64,000 nucleotides of DNA from positions 118,512 to 182,511 of the forward strand of contig NZ_FTNT01000011.1 of assembly GCF_900156495.1 (NCBI RefSeq), given 5' to 3'. Shown piece by piece: positions 1-9,280 of this stretch. This DNA comes from Williamsia sterculiae. Lineage in GTDB: Bacteria > Actinomycetota > Actinomycetes > Mycobacteriales > Mycobacteriaceae. The notes under the pieces are model-generated. The model was given only the letters and a program-made list of their open reading frames with translations. It searched no databases and was not told the origin of the DNA. Every line of letters begins with the position of its first letter. Positions within the stretch are counted from its first letter, which is position 1. A program made the position numbers and the translations under genes.

Positions 1-200
1 CGACTGCTCGACCGAAGTGCGCGACCCGGGCGCAGGCCGCGCGATCCGGTCTGCCACCGGTCCTCACCGACGCTACACCGCCCGTCGATCCGCATCAGTT
101 GGCGCGGACCTGCCCCGCTGACACACCGAAAGACATGCCGCACAGTGCAGTCGGATCGCCCACGCCGCCGTCGACCCGATCTGGTGCCGCCGTGCGACGC

Positions 201-926
201 TCAGTCCAAGACGTCGCGAACGGCCGCTTTGACCAGTTGGGTGTGCAGGGTGACCGAGAGCGCCGCGACCTCCCGGATCATCTCCTCGGCGCGGTCGCGC
301 GCACCCGCACCGCGACCCATCGCGATGGGTTTGGCGATCTGCCCCACCAACCCGGCCTCGCGGTCGGCGGAGACCTTGAACGCCCGGAGATGTCGGGTTT
401 CCAGCCCGTATGCGGCCAGCGCCGACGCCGCCTCGACCAGTCGCACCGCGTCCTCGTCGAAGAAGCCCCCGGGTCCCGCGGAGAGCAGTCCGTTGCGCCG
501 GAGTTCGGTGACGAACTCTGCGTCGACCCCGGTGCGTTCGATCAGCGTCTCCCGCGACAACCGACCCGCGCCGAGCTCGGAGAAGTCGGTGGCCGGTGCC
601 ACCCACGATTTCACCGACGACAGCAACCGGGTGGATCCGTCGCCGTCGACGCGTTCGCCGCGGTCGATCGCGTCGAGCTGCTCGCGGATCACCTTCAGCG
701 GCAGATACCGATCGCGCTGCGCGGTCAGCACGAACCGCAATCGTTCACAGTCGGCCACCGTGAACCGGCGGTACCCCGACGGCGAGCGTTGCGGGGTGAT
801 CAGTCCCTCGGATTCGAGGAACCGGATCTTGGAGATGGTGATGTCGGAGAACTCGCCGCGCAGCCGGTCCAGGACCGCGCCGATCGACATCGAGCCCTCC
901 TGACCTCCCGTCGACGGAGCGGTCAC
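201..926 (-). CDS. ftsR: MerR-family cell-division regulator FtsR
   Basis: Transcription factor matching Rv1828/FtsR in sequence and context; FtsR is known to activate ftsZ in corynebacteria. The N-terminal MerR winged helix is clear ([18 protein letters not shown], then SGYRRFT) followed by the conserved [12 protein letters not shown]. The C-terminal half carries GGFFDEDAV and RHLRAFK, typical of the family. It follows garA by 9 nt and is probably co-transcribed. The start used is GTG at 926, because the N-terminal extension resembles the M. tuberculosis protein; an ATG at 890 has a much better ribosome site (AGGAGGG, 4-5 nt away) and may be the true start (230 aa). Confidence 0.93.
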   Translation of the reverse strand: MTAPSTGGQEGSMSIGAVLDRLRGEFSDITISKIRFLESEGLITPQRSPSGYRRFTVADCERLRFVLTAQRDRYLPLKVIREQLDAIDRGERVDGDGSTRLLSSVKSWVAPATDFSELGAGRLSRETLIERTGVDAEFVTELRRNGLLSAGPGGFFDEDAVRLVEAASALAAYGLETRHLRAFKVSADREAGLVGQIAKPIAMGRGAGARDRAEEMIREVAALSVTLHTQLVKAAVRDVLD

Positions 927-935
927 CGACCCGAC

Positions 936-1385
936 CTACGACTCGTCGCGCGGTCCACTGAGGAACACCAGACGGAACTTGCCGATCTGGACCTCATCAC
1001 CGTTGGAGAGCACCGCGGAGTCGACCGGTTCGCGATTCACGTAGGTGCCGTTGAGACTGCCCACGTCGACGACCTGGAACTCCTTGTCGTTCTGTCGGAA
1101 CTCGGCGTGCCGACGGCTCACCGTGACGTCGTCGAGGAAGATGTCGCTGTCGGGATGGCGCCCCGCGGACGTCGTGGCCTGATCGAGCAGGAATCGCGAC
1201 CCGGCGTTGGGACCACGCTTGACCACCAGCAGTGCGGTACCCGGGGCCAGCCGTTCGACACCGGACTCTCCCGACTCCTGACCCGAGGCCGCCGGGGCGC
1301 CCTGCTCCATCTCCTTGATGAAATCGGCCCGGAACACCGAGGTCGTCTCGACCGGGGCCTCGAGGTCCTTGTCGTTGTCGCTCAC
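936..1385 (-). CDS. garA: FHA-domain signalling protein GarA/OdhI
   Basis: Small phosphothreonine-binding regulator of 2-oxoglutarate metabolism (2-oxoglutarate dehydrogenase and glutamate dehydrogenase) in actinobacteria. The N-terminal ETTSVFRADF motif is the known double-threonine site phosphorylated by PknB/PknG. The FHA domain fills the C-terminal two thirds, with GRHPDSDIFLDD, VSRRHAEF and GSLNGTYVN as the phosphopeptide-binding loops. It is 149 aa against 162 in M. tuberculosis. GTG at 1385 is chosen over the TTG at 1388 because AAGGAG lies 6 nt upstream of it. It sits between gcvH and ftsR as in M. tuberculosis. Confidence 0.95.
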   Translation of the reverse strand: MSDNDKDLEAPVETTSVFRADFIKEMEQGAPAASGQESGESGVERLAPGTALLVVKRGPNAGSRFLLDQATTSAGRHPDSDIFLDDVTVSRRHAEFRQNDKEFQVVDVGSLNGTYVNREPVDSAVLSNGDEVQIGKFRLVFLSGPRDES

Positions 1386-1607
1386 CAACTACTCCTTGTC
1401 GTCGTACGCCCTGCCCGATACGAACCCGTACCGGTCCTGCGGAGACCCTCGTCGGGGCGCGCCACCGCACCTGTTGCTCACGTGTCACGGTAGTCACGGT
1501 CGACAGCCGACGCGTGACGTCGTCACACGAGGTGTCAGAGAGATCCTAGCCGCCCGTGGTGTCGTCGATGGGCGTGACCGACCCATCCGTCACCCGACAC
1601 CCGCGCC

Positions 1608-2009
1608 TCACTCGATGATCGCGCGGTACCCCGCCGGGTCGAGCATCTCGGCCAACGCCGCGCTGAGGTCGATGTCGTCGCCGACCGTGATCTCCACCAG
1701 CCAACCCGCGCCGTAGGGATCCGAGTTCACCAGTTCGGGCGACCCGTCGAGATCGCCGTTGATCCGGCTGACGGTCCCATCGATCGGTCCGAAGATGTCG
1801 GACACGCTCTTGGTGGACTCGAGTTCCGCGAACGACTCCCCGACCTCCACGCCGTCGTCGACGGCGGGGAGTTGCACGAACACGACGTCGTCGAGTGCCT
1901 GCTGGGCGTAATCGGTGATCCCGATCCGGACCACCCGATCACCGACCTGCTGAACCCACTCGTGTTCGGCGGTGTATCGGAGGTCGTCGGGTACCTGGCT
2001 GTCACTCAC
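1608..2009 (-). CDS. gcvH: Glycine cleavage system H protein
   Basis: Lipoyl carrier that shuttles the aminomethyl group between the P, T and L proteins of the glycine cleavage complex. It is 133 aa, the usual length, and begins RYTAEHEW. The lipoylation site is ESTKSVSD with Lys67. The GYRAIIE end is also close to family consensus. About 220 nt separate it from garA downstream on the same strand, enough for a separate garA promoter. P, T and L proteins are not in the window. Confidence 0.96.
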   Translation of the reverse strand: MSDSQVPDDLRYTAEHEWVQQVGDRVVRIGITDYAQQALDDVVFVQLPAVDDGVEVGESFAELESTKSVSDIFGPIDGTVSRINGDLDGSPELVNSDPYGAGWLVEITVGDDIDLSAALAEMLDPAGYRAIIE

Positions 2010-2123
2010 GGGATGGCCGCCTCTTTCGTGCTGGAAGTTCTCGATACCGGTAGTTCTCGTGCCGGATGATTCACGTACTCGCCGACTCGTCGTCCGGGTG
2101 TCGCCCAGACTCTAACCCGTGTC

Positions 2124-2789
2124 CTACCGCCCGCTCTTACCGACCGCAGGCATCCGGGTGAGCACCAGCACGGTCTGCACCCAGTACACGACGAACGACC
2201 ACACGTACATGTACAGACCCCAGATGAGGAACGCCCAGCCGATCGGATGGAAGATGTCGCCGATGATCGAATCGAGTTCGCCGAGAAGCAGAAACGGGAA
2301 CGCTGACATCAGCGAGAACGTCGCGGCCTTGCCCACGTAGACCGTCGGCAGCGCCGTCAGCCCGCGCGACTTGAGCAGTGGACCGCTCGCCAACAGCAGT
2401 AGGTCGCGCCCCACGAGCACGCCGATGATCCACCACGGCAGGATCTCACGCAGGCCGAAGCAGATCGGGATCACCACCATGTACAGGCGGTCCGCGGCGG
2501 GGTCCAACAACGCGCCGATCTTGGACGACTGGTTCAGCAACCGGGCCAATTTGCCGTCGGCCCAGTCAGACGCGCCGGAGACGAACAGCACCGCGAACGC
2601 CCAGGCATCGGCATGTGGCCCCAACAACAGCCAGCAGAACACCGGCACCAGCAGTAACCGCAGCGCGCTCAGCGCGTTGGGAATCGTGGCGATGCGCTCG
2701 CTGGGCGCCGCGTCGGTCCCCGTCTGCGGCGGGGGCTCGCCGGAGTCGGGGGTGCGGGGTGCGTGCGAGTCGGTCACACCCTCATCCAA
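2124..2789 (-). CDS. pgsA2: CDP-alcohol phosphatidyltransferase (PgsA2-like)
   Basis: Integral membrane enzyme that transfers a phosphatidyl group from CDP-diacylglycerol to an alcohol. The signature DxxDGxxAR...GxxxDxxxD is present as DWADGKLAR then GALLDPAADR. Several hydrophobic segments follow. By position next to secA2 it corresponds to Rv1822 (annotated pgsA2), whose substrate is not settled. The apparent start is TTG at 2789 with GGAG 4 nt upstream; a GTG at 2777 is an alternative. The 10-nt gap after secA2 suggests one transcript. The first 30 residues are polar and probably cytoplasmic. Confidence 0.88.
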   Translation of the reverse strand: MDEGVTDSHAPRTPDSGEPPPQTGTDAAPSERIATIPNALSALRLLLVPVFCWLLLGPHADAWAFAVLFVSGASDWADGKLARLLNQSSKIGALLDPAADRLYMVVIPICFGLREILPWWIIGVLVGRDLLLLASGPLLKSRGLTALPTVYVGKAATFSLMSAFPFLLLGELDSIIGDIFHPIGWAFLIWGLYMYVWSFVVYWVQTVLVLTRMPAVGKSGR

Positions 2790-2799
2790 TCAGCTCCGG

Positions 2800-5364
2800 T
2801 CAGCGGAAGATGCCGATGACACCCTGCAGGGCCTTCGCGCCGCCGGAGGCGAAGGGGTTGTCGTGCACCATGTAGGTCCACGTGGTGGTCGACCGACGCA
2901 GGTCGGCCGCGTCGAGATCCACCCCATCCGCCGTGATCGCGATGTCACGGAACGTCTTCCGGGCGTTGTCCACGGCCTCGCCCGGGAGTTTCGCGAACTC
3001 GTCGAGGATCAGCCGATGGAACTCGTCCAGCGGACTCTGTCGTCCCAGCGAACGCAGGTGGATCGACGCGCGGACGTCGGAGACGAAGGCCAGATGGTCG
3101 GCCCACGCACGGTCGAGGTGGTAGAGCATGATCTCGCGGCAGGCCTGGACCAACACCTCCCGCTCCACCGGTTCCACCGCGGGCAGCGTGCCCTCGGCGG
3201 TGTCCTCGTCCGCCGTGACCGTCTCTGCGGCGGGGTCGTCGGTGGCCGCGTCGACGGTCTTCTCGTCGGCCTCGGCCTCCTCGACCGTGTCCTTCGCGAC
3301 CTCGGGCTCGTCGACCGTGCCGGTGTCGGTCCGGGTGTTCTTCTCTGGGGCGCCCTCCTCCGGGGCGCTCTCCGCTGCGGCGGCGGACTCTCCGGTGGAC
3401 GGGGTCTGCTGCTCGGTCTCCCCGGTCAACTGCCGGTAGCGCTCCGGTTCCAGCTCGGCCAATTCGTCGACGGCCGCGTCGGTGGTCAGCAGTTCCATCC
3501 GGCGCTTGACCACGATCTCGCGTTGCTGGTTGACCAACTTGTTGTACCGCCAGGTGTTGGCGTGCAACTCCAGCATCACGCCCTCGGCAACCCGCTGGGC
3601 CTGTTCGATGAGGTCCACACCCTTCGCCGCCATCGACCCATCGGGATTGGGTGACACCGGGTCACGCTTGAAGGCGAGGTTCCTGGTGACCACCGGGTCC
3701 TCGAGGCTGGAGAAGAAGATCGACCGTCCCGGATCGCCCTGGCGGCCGGCGCGACCCCGCAGCTGGCTGTCGAGACGCTGGGTGTCGTGGCGCCCGGTGC
3801 CCACCACACAGAGTCCGCCGAGCTCGACGATCTGGTCGCGCGCGCCGGTGCTCTTGCCGTCCTTCTCGCCACGGGAGCCGCCGAGCTTGATGTCGGTACC
3901 GCGACCGGCCATCTGTGTGGACACGGTGACCGCGTTCAGCGCGCCCGCCTCGGCGATGATCTTCGCCTCCTCGGCGTCGTTCTTCGCGTTCAGTACCACC
4001 GACTCGACGCCCGCCTTGCCCAGCAGGTAGGCGAGCTCCTCGGATTCGGCGACGTCGTGGGTACCGATGAGCACGGGTTGTCCGGTCTCGTGCACGTCCT
4101 TGACGTACTGCACCACGGCCTCGGCCTTGTTCGCCTTGTTGTCGTAGACTTGGTCGGTCTCGTCGATCCTGGTGTTCGGCGTGTTCAACGGGATCTGCGA
4201 GACGGCCAGTTCGTAGAACTGACGGAACTGCTCACCGGCAGCCAGGGCTGTGCCGGTCATCCCGCACACCTTGGGGTAGCGGCCGATGAGCGCCTGCACG
4301 GTGATGGTGTCGATGACCTCACCGGAATCGGTCTGGGCCAGCCCTTCCTTCAGTTCCACCGCGGCCTGCAAGCCGTCCGGCCAACGCTGCAGCTGGGCGA
4401 CGCGTCCACGGGAGGCGTTGATCAGGTGCACACCACCGTCGCGGACGATGTAGTGCACGTCCCGCTCCACCAGCAGGTGCGCGTGCATGGCCACGTTGAC
4501 CTGCACCAGCGTGGTGCCCACGTGCTCCTCGTCGTAGAGGTTGATACCGCCGAGCTCGCTCTCCAGGAATTCCGCGCCCTCGTCGGTGAGGTAGACGTTG
4601 CGGCCGTCGGCGTCGACCTCGTAGTGGTTCTTCTTCAGCTTCGCCACGGCGTCGTGGATGGGACGATCGGGGACCTCACCCGCCGCCGCACCGGCCAGGA
4701 TGAGCGGCACCAACGCCTCGTCAACCAGGACCGAGTCGGCCTCGTCGATGATCGCGACGTCGGGTTTCGGCGACACCAGCTCCGCATCACGGACGGCCAG
4801 CTGGTCGCGCAGCACGTCGAATCCGACCTCGTTGACCGAGGCGTAGGTGATGTCGGCGGCGTACGCCGTCCGGCGGGCCTCGCGATCGGATTTCTCCGAC
4901 ACCGAACCCGAGGAGATCGCAAAGCTGTCGAACAGCGGCTTCATCCATGCGGCGTCGCGCTCGGCGAGGTAGTCGTTGACCGAGATGACGTGCACGCGAT
5001 GGCCCTGCAGCACGTATCCGATCGCGGCGATGGCCCCGGCGAGAGTCTTTCCCTCACCGGTGGCCATCTCGACGACATCGCCCTCGAGCAGACGCAACGC
5101 ACCCTGCAACTGCACGTCGAACGGTCGCATCGACAGGCTTCGGTCGGCGGCCACGCGGGCCAGCGCGAGGAACTTGGCCCGGTCGGTGCCCTGCGGATCG
5201 GTGATGTCCAGCTTCTCCGCTGCGGGGGCGAGCTCGGCGTCGTCCAACCCGGCAGCCCAGTCGTCGTGACCCGCCGCATCCTTGAGCAGTGCGACCGACT
5301 TCGACTGGTTGCGCGATGACTGCGCTCCGAGCAGCCGCCACATGTTGTTCGTGAGCTTTCCCAC
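2800..5364 (-). CDS. secA2: Accessory Sec translocase ATPase SecA2
   Basis: Second SecA of mycobacteria and relatives, exporting a limited set of proteins. Walker A is MATGEGKT near residue 103, the DEAD-like Walker B is VAIIDEAD near 208, and motif VI appears as [13 protein letters not shown]. The C-terminal zinc finger of SecA1 is absent, as expected for SecA2. At 854 aa it is longer than the 808-aa M. tuberculosis protein; the surplus is an acidic, low-complexity stretch at about residues 645-725, before the helical scaffold continues at [17 protein letters not shown] start at 5364 with AGGAG about 9 nt upstream. Followed 10 nt later by pgsA2. Confidence 0.96.
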   Translation of the reverse strand: MGKLTNNMWRLLGAQSSRNQSKSVALLKDAAGHDDWAAGLDDAELAPAAEKLDITDPQGTDRAKFLALARVAADRSLSMRPFDVQLQGALRLLEGDVVEMATGEGKTLAGAIAAIGYVLQGHRVHVISVNDYLAERDAAWMKPLFDSFAISSGSVSEKSDREARRTAYAADITYASVNEVGFDVLRDQLAVRDAELVSPKPDVAIIDEADSVLVDEALVPLILAGAAAGEVPDRPIHDAVAKLKKNHYEVDADGRNVYLTDEGAEFLESELGGINLYDEEHVGTTLVQVNVAMHAHLLVERDVHYIVRDGGVHLINASRGRVAQLQRWPDGLQAAVELKEGLAQTDSGEVIDTITVQALIGRYPKVCGMTGTALAAGEQFRQFYELAVSQIPLNTPNTRIDETDQVYDNKANKAEAVVQYVKDVHETGQPVLIGTHDVAESEELAYLLGKAGVESVVLNAKNDAEEAKIIAEAGALNAVTVSTQMAGRGTDIKLGGSRGEKDGKSTGARDQIVELGGLCVVGTGRHDTQRLDSQLRGRAGRQGDPGRSIFFSSLEDPVVTRNLAFKRDPVSPNPDGSMAAKGVDLIEQAQRVAEGVMLELHANTWRYNKLVNQQREIVVKRRMELLTTDAAVDELAELEPERYRQLTGETEQQTPSTGESAAAAESAPEEGAPEKNTRTDTGTVDEPEVAKDTVEEAEADEKTVDAATDDPAAETVTADEDTAEGTLPAVEPVEREVLVQACREIMLYHLDRAWADHLAFVSDVRASIHLRSLGRQSPLDEFHRLILDEFAKLPGEAVDNARKTFRDIAITADGVDLDAADLRRSTTTWTYMVHDNPFASGGAKALQGVIGIFR

Positions 5365-5606
5365 CGAGCTGTACTCCTCGTCGTAGGTGCAGGTTGTCGT
5401 GCGTTCGGGTTGTCGTGCAGCCGCGCCACCCGGCGATTCTGCCGCGCTCCACGGTACGCGGGAGGCTGTACCGATCTCGCGGTCGTGTCCGGGCGGACCC
5501 GCGAGTGGCCGCCGGCGGGACGGCGACGCAGCGGTGATGCGTCATCGGCTCGGCGGGCTGTTTCATCGGCCCGGTCCGACGGTGGCGCGACCGGTAGAAT
5601 CCGACG

Positions 5607-6491
5607 ATGGCCAAGCATGCTGGGACGAAGAACAAGGCCGGCTCCACGGCGTCCGGTGACGGCCGTACACCGAAACGGGCCAAACTCCCGAAAGCCGCGT
5701 ACGAGGCCGAACTGTTCCGGTTGCAGACGGAGATGGTCACCCTGCAGGAATGGGTGCGCGACACCCACCAGCGCGTGGTGGTGATCTTCGAGGGGCGCGA
5801 TGCGGCGGGCAAGGGCGGGACCATCAAACGCATCACCGAATACCTGAGTCCACGGGTCGCGCGGGTGGCGGCGCTGCCCGCACCCAACGACCGGGAACGG
5901 GGTCAGTGGTACTACCAGCGTTACATCGCCCACCTGCCCGCGCCCGGCGAGATCGTGCTGTTCGACCGGTCCTGGTACAACCGCGCCGGGGTGGAAAGGG
6001 TGATGGGATTCTGTACCCCGCAGGAGCATTCACTGTTCCTGCGCCAGACCCCGATCTTCGAGCAGATGCTGATCGAGGACGGGATCACGTTGCGCAAGTA
6101 CTGGTTCTCGGTGTCCGAGGAGGAGCAGTTGCGACGGTTCCGCTCCCGGCTGAACGATCCGGTGCGGCAGTGGAAGCTGAGCCCGATGGATCTGGAGTCG
6201 GTGTACCGCTGGGAGGACTACTCCCGGGCCAAGGACGAGATGATGGTGCACACCGACACCCCGTTGTCGCCGTGGTTCGTGGTGGAGTCCGACGTCAAGA
6301 AGCACGCGCGACTGAACATGATGTCGCACCTGCTGTCCACGATCGACTACGCCGAAGTCCCGCGACCGGCCGTGAAATTGCCCAAACGACCGATCGAGTC
6401 GGGCAACTACCGGCGACCGTCGCGGTCGTTGTCGACGTATGTACCCGACCACGCGGCCGCGTTGCTGGGCGACCCGGAGGCTGGGTTCTGA
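5607..6491 (+). CDS. ppk2: Polyphosphate kinase 2
   Basis: PPK2 family enzyme that moves phosphate between polyphosphate and nucleoside di/monophosphates in the cytoplasm. Walker A is EGRDAAGKGG (residues 62-71), Walker B with the lid motif is LFDRSWYNRAG (118-128), and RKYWFSVSEEEQ is typical. Length (294 aa) fits a single-domain PPK2. The basic N-terminus up to about residue 30 is variable in the family. ATG start has only a weak ribosome site. It lies divergent from secA2 across a 240-nt gap and converges on the phospholipase gene with a 4-nt gap. Confidence 0.95.
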   Translation: MAKHAGTKNKAGSTASGDGRTPKRAKLPKAAYEAELFRLQTEMVTLQEWVRDTHQRVVVIFEGRDAAGKGGTIKRITEYLSPRVARVAALPAPNDRERGQWYYQRYIAHLPAPGEIVLFDRSWYNRAGVERVMGFCTPQEHSLFLRQTPIFEQMLIEDGITLRKYWFSVSEEEQLRRFRSRLNDPVRQWKLSPMDLESVYRWEDYSRAKDEMMVHTDTPLSPWFVVESDVKKHARLNMMSHLLSTIDYAEVPRPAVKLPKRPIESGNYRRPSRSLSTYVPDHAAALLGDPEAGF

Positions 6492-6495
6492 CCTG

Positions 6496-6987
6496 TCACA
6501 GATGGGTCGCGGTCACCGCTGCCCAATAGACGTCGGCCGTCGCCTTGCAGGTGGTGAGAGCGGTGCCCGAGCCGTACGCGTAGGCACAGTTGGTCTTCAG
6601 GTCGGTGCGCAGCGCGGAGTTGCAGGCGGTGTAGTCGGTGCCCGCGGTGTCGGCCCGGTCATAGCAGAGGTCGTGTCGGGCGCACGGACCGCGGAAGTCG
6701 GCCGCGAAGTAGCTGTCCGGCGACGAGGTGCAGTAGTCGTGCCGCGCGACCGGCACCAGGTTGGTGTCGTAGACGTAATTGCTCGGCACCGAGACGAACG
6801 CGGCGGCCGTGGCCGACCGCGACCGCGCGGACACCGGCGGGCCGGGGTACACCTGCGACGCCGCCTGCGCGGCAGGATCGATGGGGTACTGCTCGGTGGG
6901 GGTTGCGTGGGCGGTCGCCTGACCACCGAGGACGGCGAAGACGACGAGGACGAGGGTCGCGACGGCGACGCGCAATCTGGTCATCAC
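6496..6987 (-). CDS. Secreted prokaryotic phospholipase A2
   Basis: Exported lipase of the bacterial PLA2 family. Residues 1-28 form a Sec signal peptide (basic start, hydrophobic core, AHA cleavage site). The catalytic motif GPCARHDLCYD carries His105-Asp106 flanked by paired cysteines. Six cysteines in the mature part could form three disulfides. The 163-aa length fits the Streptomyces-type enzymes. Two adjacent ATG codons (6987, 6984) are possible starts. It is a single-gene unit, convergent with ppk2. Confidence 0.9.
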   Translation of the reverse strand: MMTRLRVAVATLVLVVFAVLGGQATAHATPTEQYPIDPAAQAASQVYPGPPVSARSRSATAAAFVSVPSNYVYDTNLVPVARHDYCTSSPDSYFAADFRGPCARHDLCYDRADTAGTDYTACNSALRTDLKTNCAYAYGSGTALTTCKATADVYWAAVTATHL

Positions 6988-7146
6988 CGGAGATCATCAT
7001 CTCCCGGTGGCCCCGAGATCCGCAGCGACTGAATTCCGAATGAATTGCCGACGACAGGACCGGCGGACGGGAATGGCGGGCACCCGCCCGCAGGTTGCAG
7101 TCCCTATGTGCCGTCCGACGGCATCGATGAGGGAGAGGTTGCGAAC

Positions 7147-7971
7147 ATGAGTGAAAAAGTCTGGTTCATCACCGGCACGTCCCGCGGATTCGGTCGCGAG
7201 TGGGCCATTGCCGCACTCGAGCGAGGCGACAAGGTGGCCGCCACCGCGCGTGACACCTCGACGCTCGACGATCTGGTCACGAAGTACGGTGATTCGTTGC
7301 TGCCGATCGAGTTGGACGTCACCGATCGTGACGCCGACTTCGCGGCCGTCACGAAGGCTCACGACACCTTCGGCCGCCTCGACATCGTCATCAACAACGC
7401 CGGTTACGGCCTGTTCGGCTTCGTCGAGGAGGTCAGCGAGTCCGAGGCTCGAGCCCAGCTGGAGACCAACGTCTTCGGCGCGTTGTGGATCACGCAGGCC
7501 GCCTTGCCCTTCATGCGGGAGCAGAAGAGCGGGCACATCCTGCAGGTGTCCTCGATCGGGGGGATCAGCGCATTCCCGTTGGTGGGGCTGTACCACGCGT
7601 CGAAGTGGGCCCTGGAGGGTTTCTCGCAGTCCCTGGCGCAAGAGGTCGCCGACTTCGGCATCCACGTCACGCTCATCGAACCGGGTGGCTTCAGCACCGA
7701 CTGGAGCGGTCCGTCGGCCAAGCACGCCACCCAGCTCGACGCGTACGCCGAAGCGCACGAGAAGGCCCTGGAGGGTCGGAAGAAGCGCAGCGGCACGCCG
7801 GGAGACCCGCAGGCGTCCGCGCGTGCGCTGCTCAAGGTGATCGATGCCGAGCAGCCGCCGCTGCGGGTGTTCTTCGGTGCGGCTCCGCTCGGTATCGCCA
7901 AGGCGGACTACGAGAGTCGCATCGCGAACTGGGAGGAATGGCAGGACGTCGCACTGGAGGCGCAGGGCTGA
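7147..7971 (+). CDS. Short-chain dehydrogenase/reductase
   Basis: Classical SDR of 274 aa. The dinucleotide-binding TGTSRGFG is at residues 9-16, NNAG at 83-86, and the catalytic YHASK gives Tyr149 and Lys153 with Ser135/136 before it. A basic residue after the first glycine motif and the alanine-arginine after strand 2 (TARD) suggest NADP(H) preference (inference). The substrate is unknown. ATG at 7147 is preferred over an upstream in-frame ATG at 7045 because homology begins here and GGGAGAGG lies just upstream. Convergent with the alcohol dehydrogenase gene. Confidence 0.9.
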   Translation: MSEKVWFITGTSRGFGREWAIAALERGDKVAATARDTSTLDDLVTKYGDSLLPIELDVTDRDADFAAVTKAHDTFGRLDIVINNAGYGLFGFVEEVSESEARAQLETNVFGALWITQAALPFMREQKSGHILQVSSIGGISAFPLVGLYHASKWALEGFSQSLAQEVADFGIHVTLIEPGGFSTDWSGPSAKHATQLDAYAEAHEKALEGRKKRSGTPGDPQASARALLKVIDAEQPPLRVFFGAAPLGIAKADYESRIANWEEWQDVALEAQG

Positions 7972-7990
7972 GACCGTCCCGGAGGTCGTG

Positions 7991-8998
7991 TCACGGGTGG
8001 ACGACGGTGACCCCGCCCGCACCGGCGCCTGGCTCGCCGAGCGCCATCAGACGTGCGGGCGCGGCGCCGAGGTCGATCACGTCGCGTAGGAGTTTCTGGG
8101 GACGCAGGGTGCCGGCCGCGATCTCGGCCAGCATCGCCGGATAGGTGTGTGCGGCCATGCCATGGCTACCGAGTAGTTGCAGCTCGCGGGCGACGACGAG
8201 TCCCATCGGGACCGCGGGCGCGGCGTCGTCGCCGAGCAGCCCCACCTGTACGTGACGCCCGCGGGGGCGCAGACACGCGATGGATGCGCGCATGGTGCCC
8301 GCGGCGCCGAACGCGTCGATGGAGACGTCGATGTCGTCCAGCTCGTTGGCGGTGCGCGCACCCGTGGTCGCGCCCAGGGAAAGCGCCAGGTCGAGGCTGA
8401 CCGGTGACGGGTCGATCGCGATGACCCGAGCGCCACGGGCGGCGGCGATCATCACCGCCGACAGCCCGACCCCGCCGCAGCCGTGGACGGCCACGGTCTC
8501 ACCGGATCGCACCTGCGCCACCTGCGTGACGGCCCGGTACGCCGTGGCGAAACGACATCCCAGACCGGCGGCGGTGTCGAAGTCGATGTCGTCGGGCAGG
8601 GCGACCAGGTTCACGTCGGCGTGGTCGAGTGCCACGCGTTCGGCGAACGACCCCGGGTGGGTGAATCCGGGTTGGGTCTGGCGCTCACACACCTGCTGAT
8701 CGCCTCGACGGCACGCGCCGCAGTCACCGAACGCGCAGACGAACGGCACCGTGACACGCGCGCCGAGCTCCCAGTGCCGCACGTCGTCACCGACGTCGAC
8801 GACAGTTCCGGCCAGCTCGTGGCCGGGCACGTTCGGCAACGGGATGTCGGGGTCGTGACCCTTCCACCCGTGCCAGTCACTGCGGCACAGACCGGTCGCA
8901 GCCACCGATACCACCACGCCGTGCGCGGGACACGACGGCTCGGCGATGTCACGCACCGCCATCGGGGCACCGAACTTCTCGTACACCACGGCTCGCAC
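7991..8998 (-). CDS. Zinc-dependent alcohol dehydrogenase
   Basis: Medium-chain dehydrogenase/reductase, 335 aa. Catalytic zinc ligands are visible as Cys38, the His60-Glu61 pair (PGHELAG) and Cys150-region GLGCRFATAYRA. The structural zinc site is the run of cysteines 88, 93, 96 and 104. The Rossmann motif is GCGGVGLSAV near residue 174. Such proteins oxidise alcohols or reduce aldehydes with NAD(P). The start is GTG at 8998 with a poor ribosome site (AGGTCG). A 280-nt gap separates it from the divergent hydrolase gene; nothing else was seen there. Confidence 0.92.
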   Translation of the reverse strand: MRAVVYEKFGAPMAVRDIAEPSCPAHGVVVSVAATGLCRSDWHGWKGHDPDIPLPNVPGHELAGTVVDVGDDVRHWELGARVTVPFVCAFGDCGACRRGDQQVCERQTQPGFTHPGSFAERVALDHADVNLVALPDDIDFDTAAGLGCRFATAYRAVTQVAQVRSGETVAVHGCGGVGLSAVMIAAARGARVIAIDPSPVSLDLALSLGATTGARTANELDDIDVSIDAFGAAGTMRASIACLRPRGRHVQVGLLGDDAAPAVPMGLVVARELQLLGSHGMAAHTYPAMLAEIAAGTLRPQKLLRDVIDLGAAPARLMALGEPGAGAGGVTVVHP

Positions 8999-9280
8999 CG
9001 ACCTATTATCAGGCGTATCTGCGGACTGCGGGTGCGAGGGTGATGGGCGTGTGATGCGCTGCAGGCTCTTTGGCAGACCAGCGGCCGGATGCTACTCCCG
9101 CCGGGTGGCACCAACCAGTCACGGCCAGCCCCCCTCTCTGGGCCTGGAAATTCGGCGACGCCATGGGCAAGATCGTCTGTGGGTGGCATGCCTTCGTCAG
9201 CTGCCCGCGACTGATCCGGTTCGGCGGAACTCGCTGACAGCCGTCCCGGACCGACGATCCAGTACCACAGAGGAGACCGG

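Noticed and set aside
99..1493. Long plus-strand frame opposite ftsR and garA
   Set aside because: Antisense to two clearly conserved genes; composition typical of a high-GC shadow frame and no family resemblance.
3787..5319. 510-residue plus-strand frame opposite secA2
   Set aside because: Exact shadow of the conserved SecA2 frame; no ribosome site or motif.
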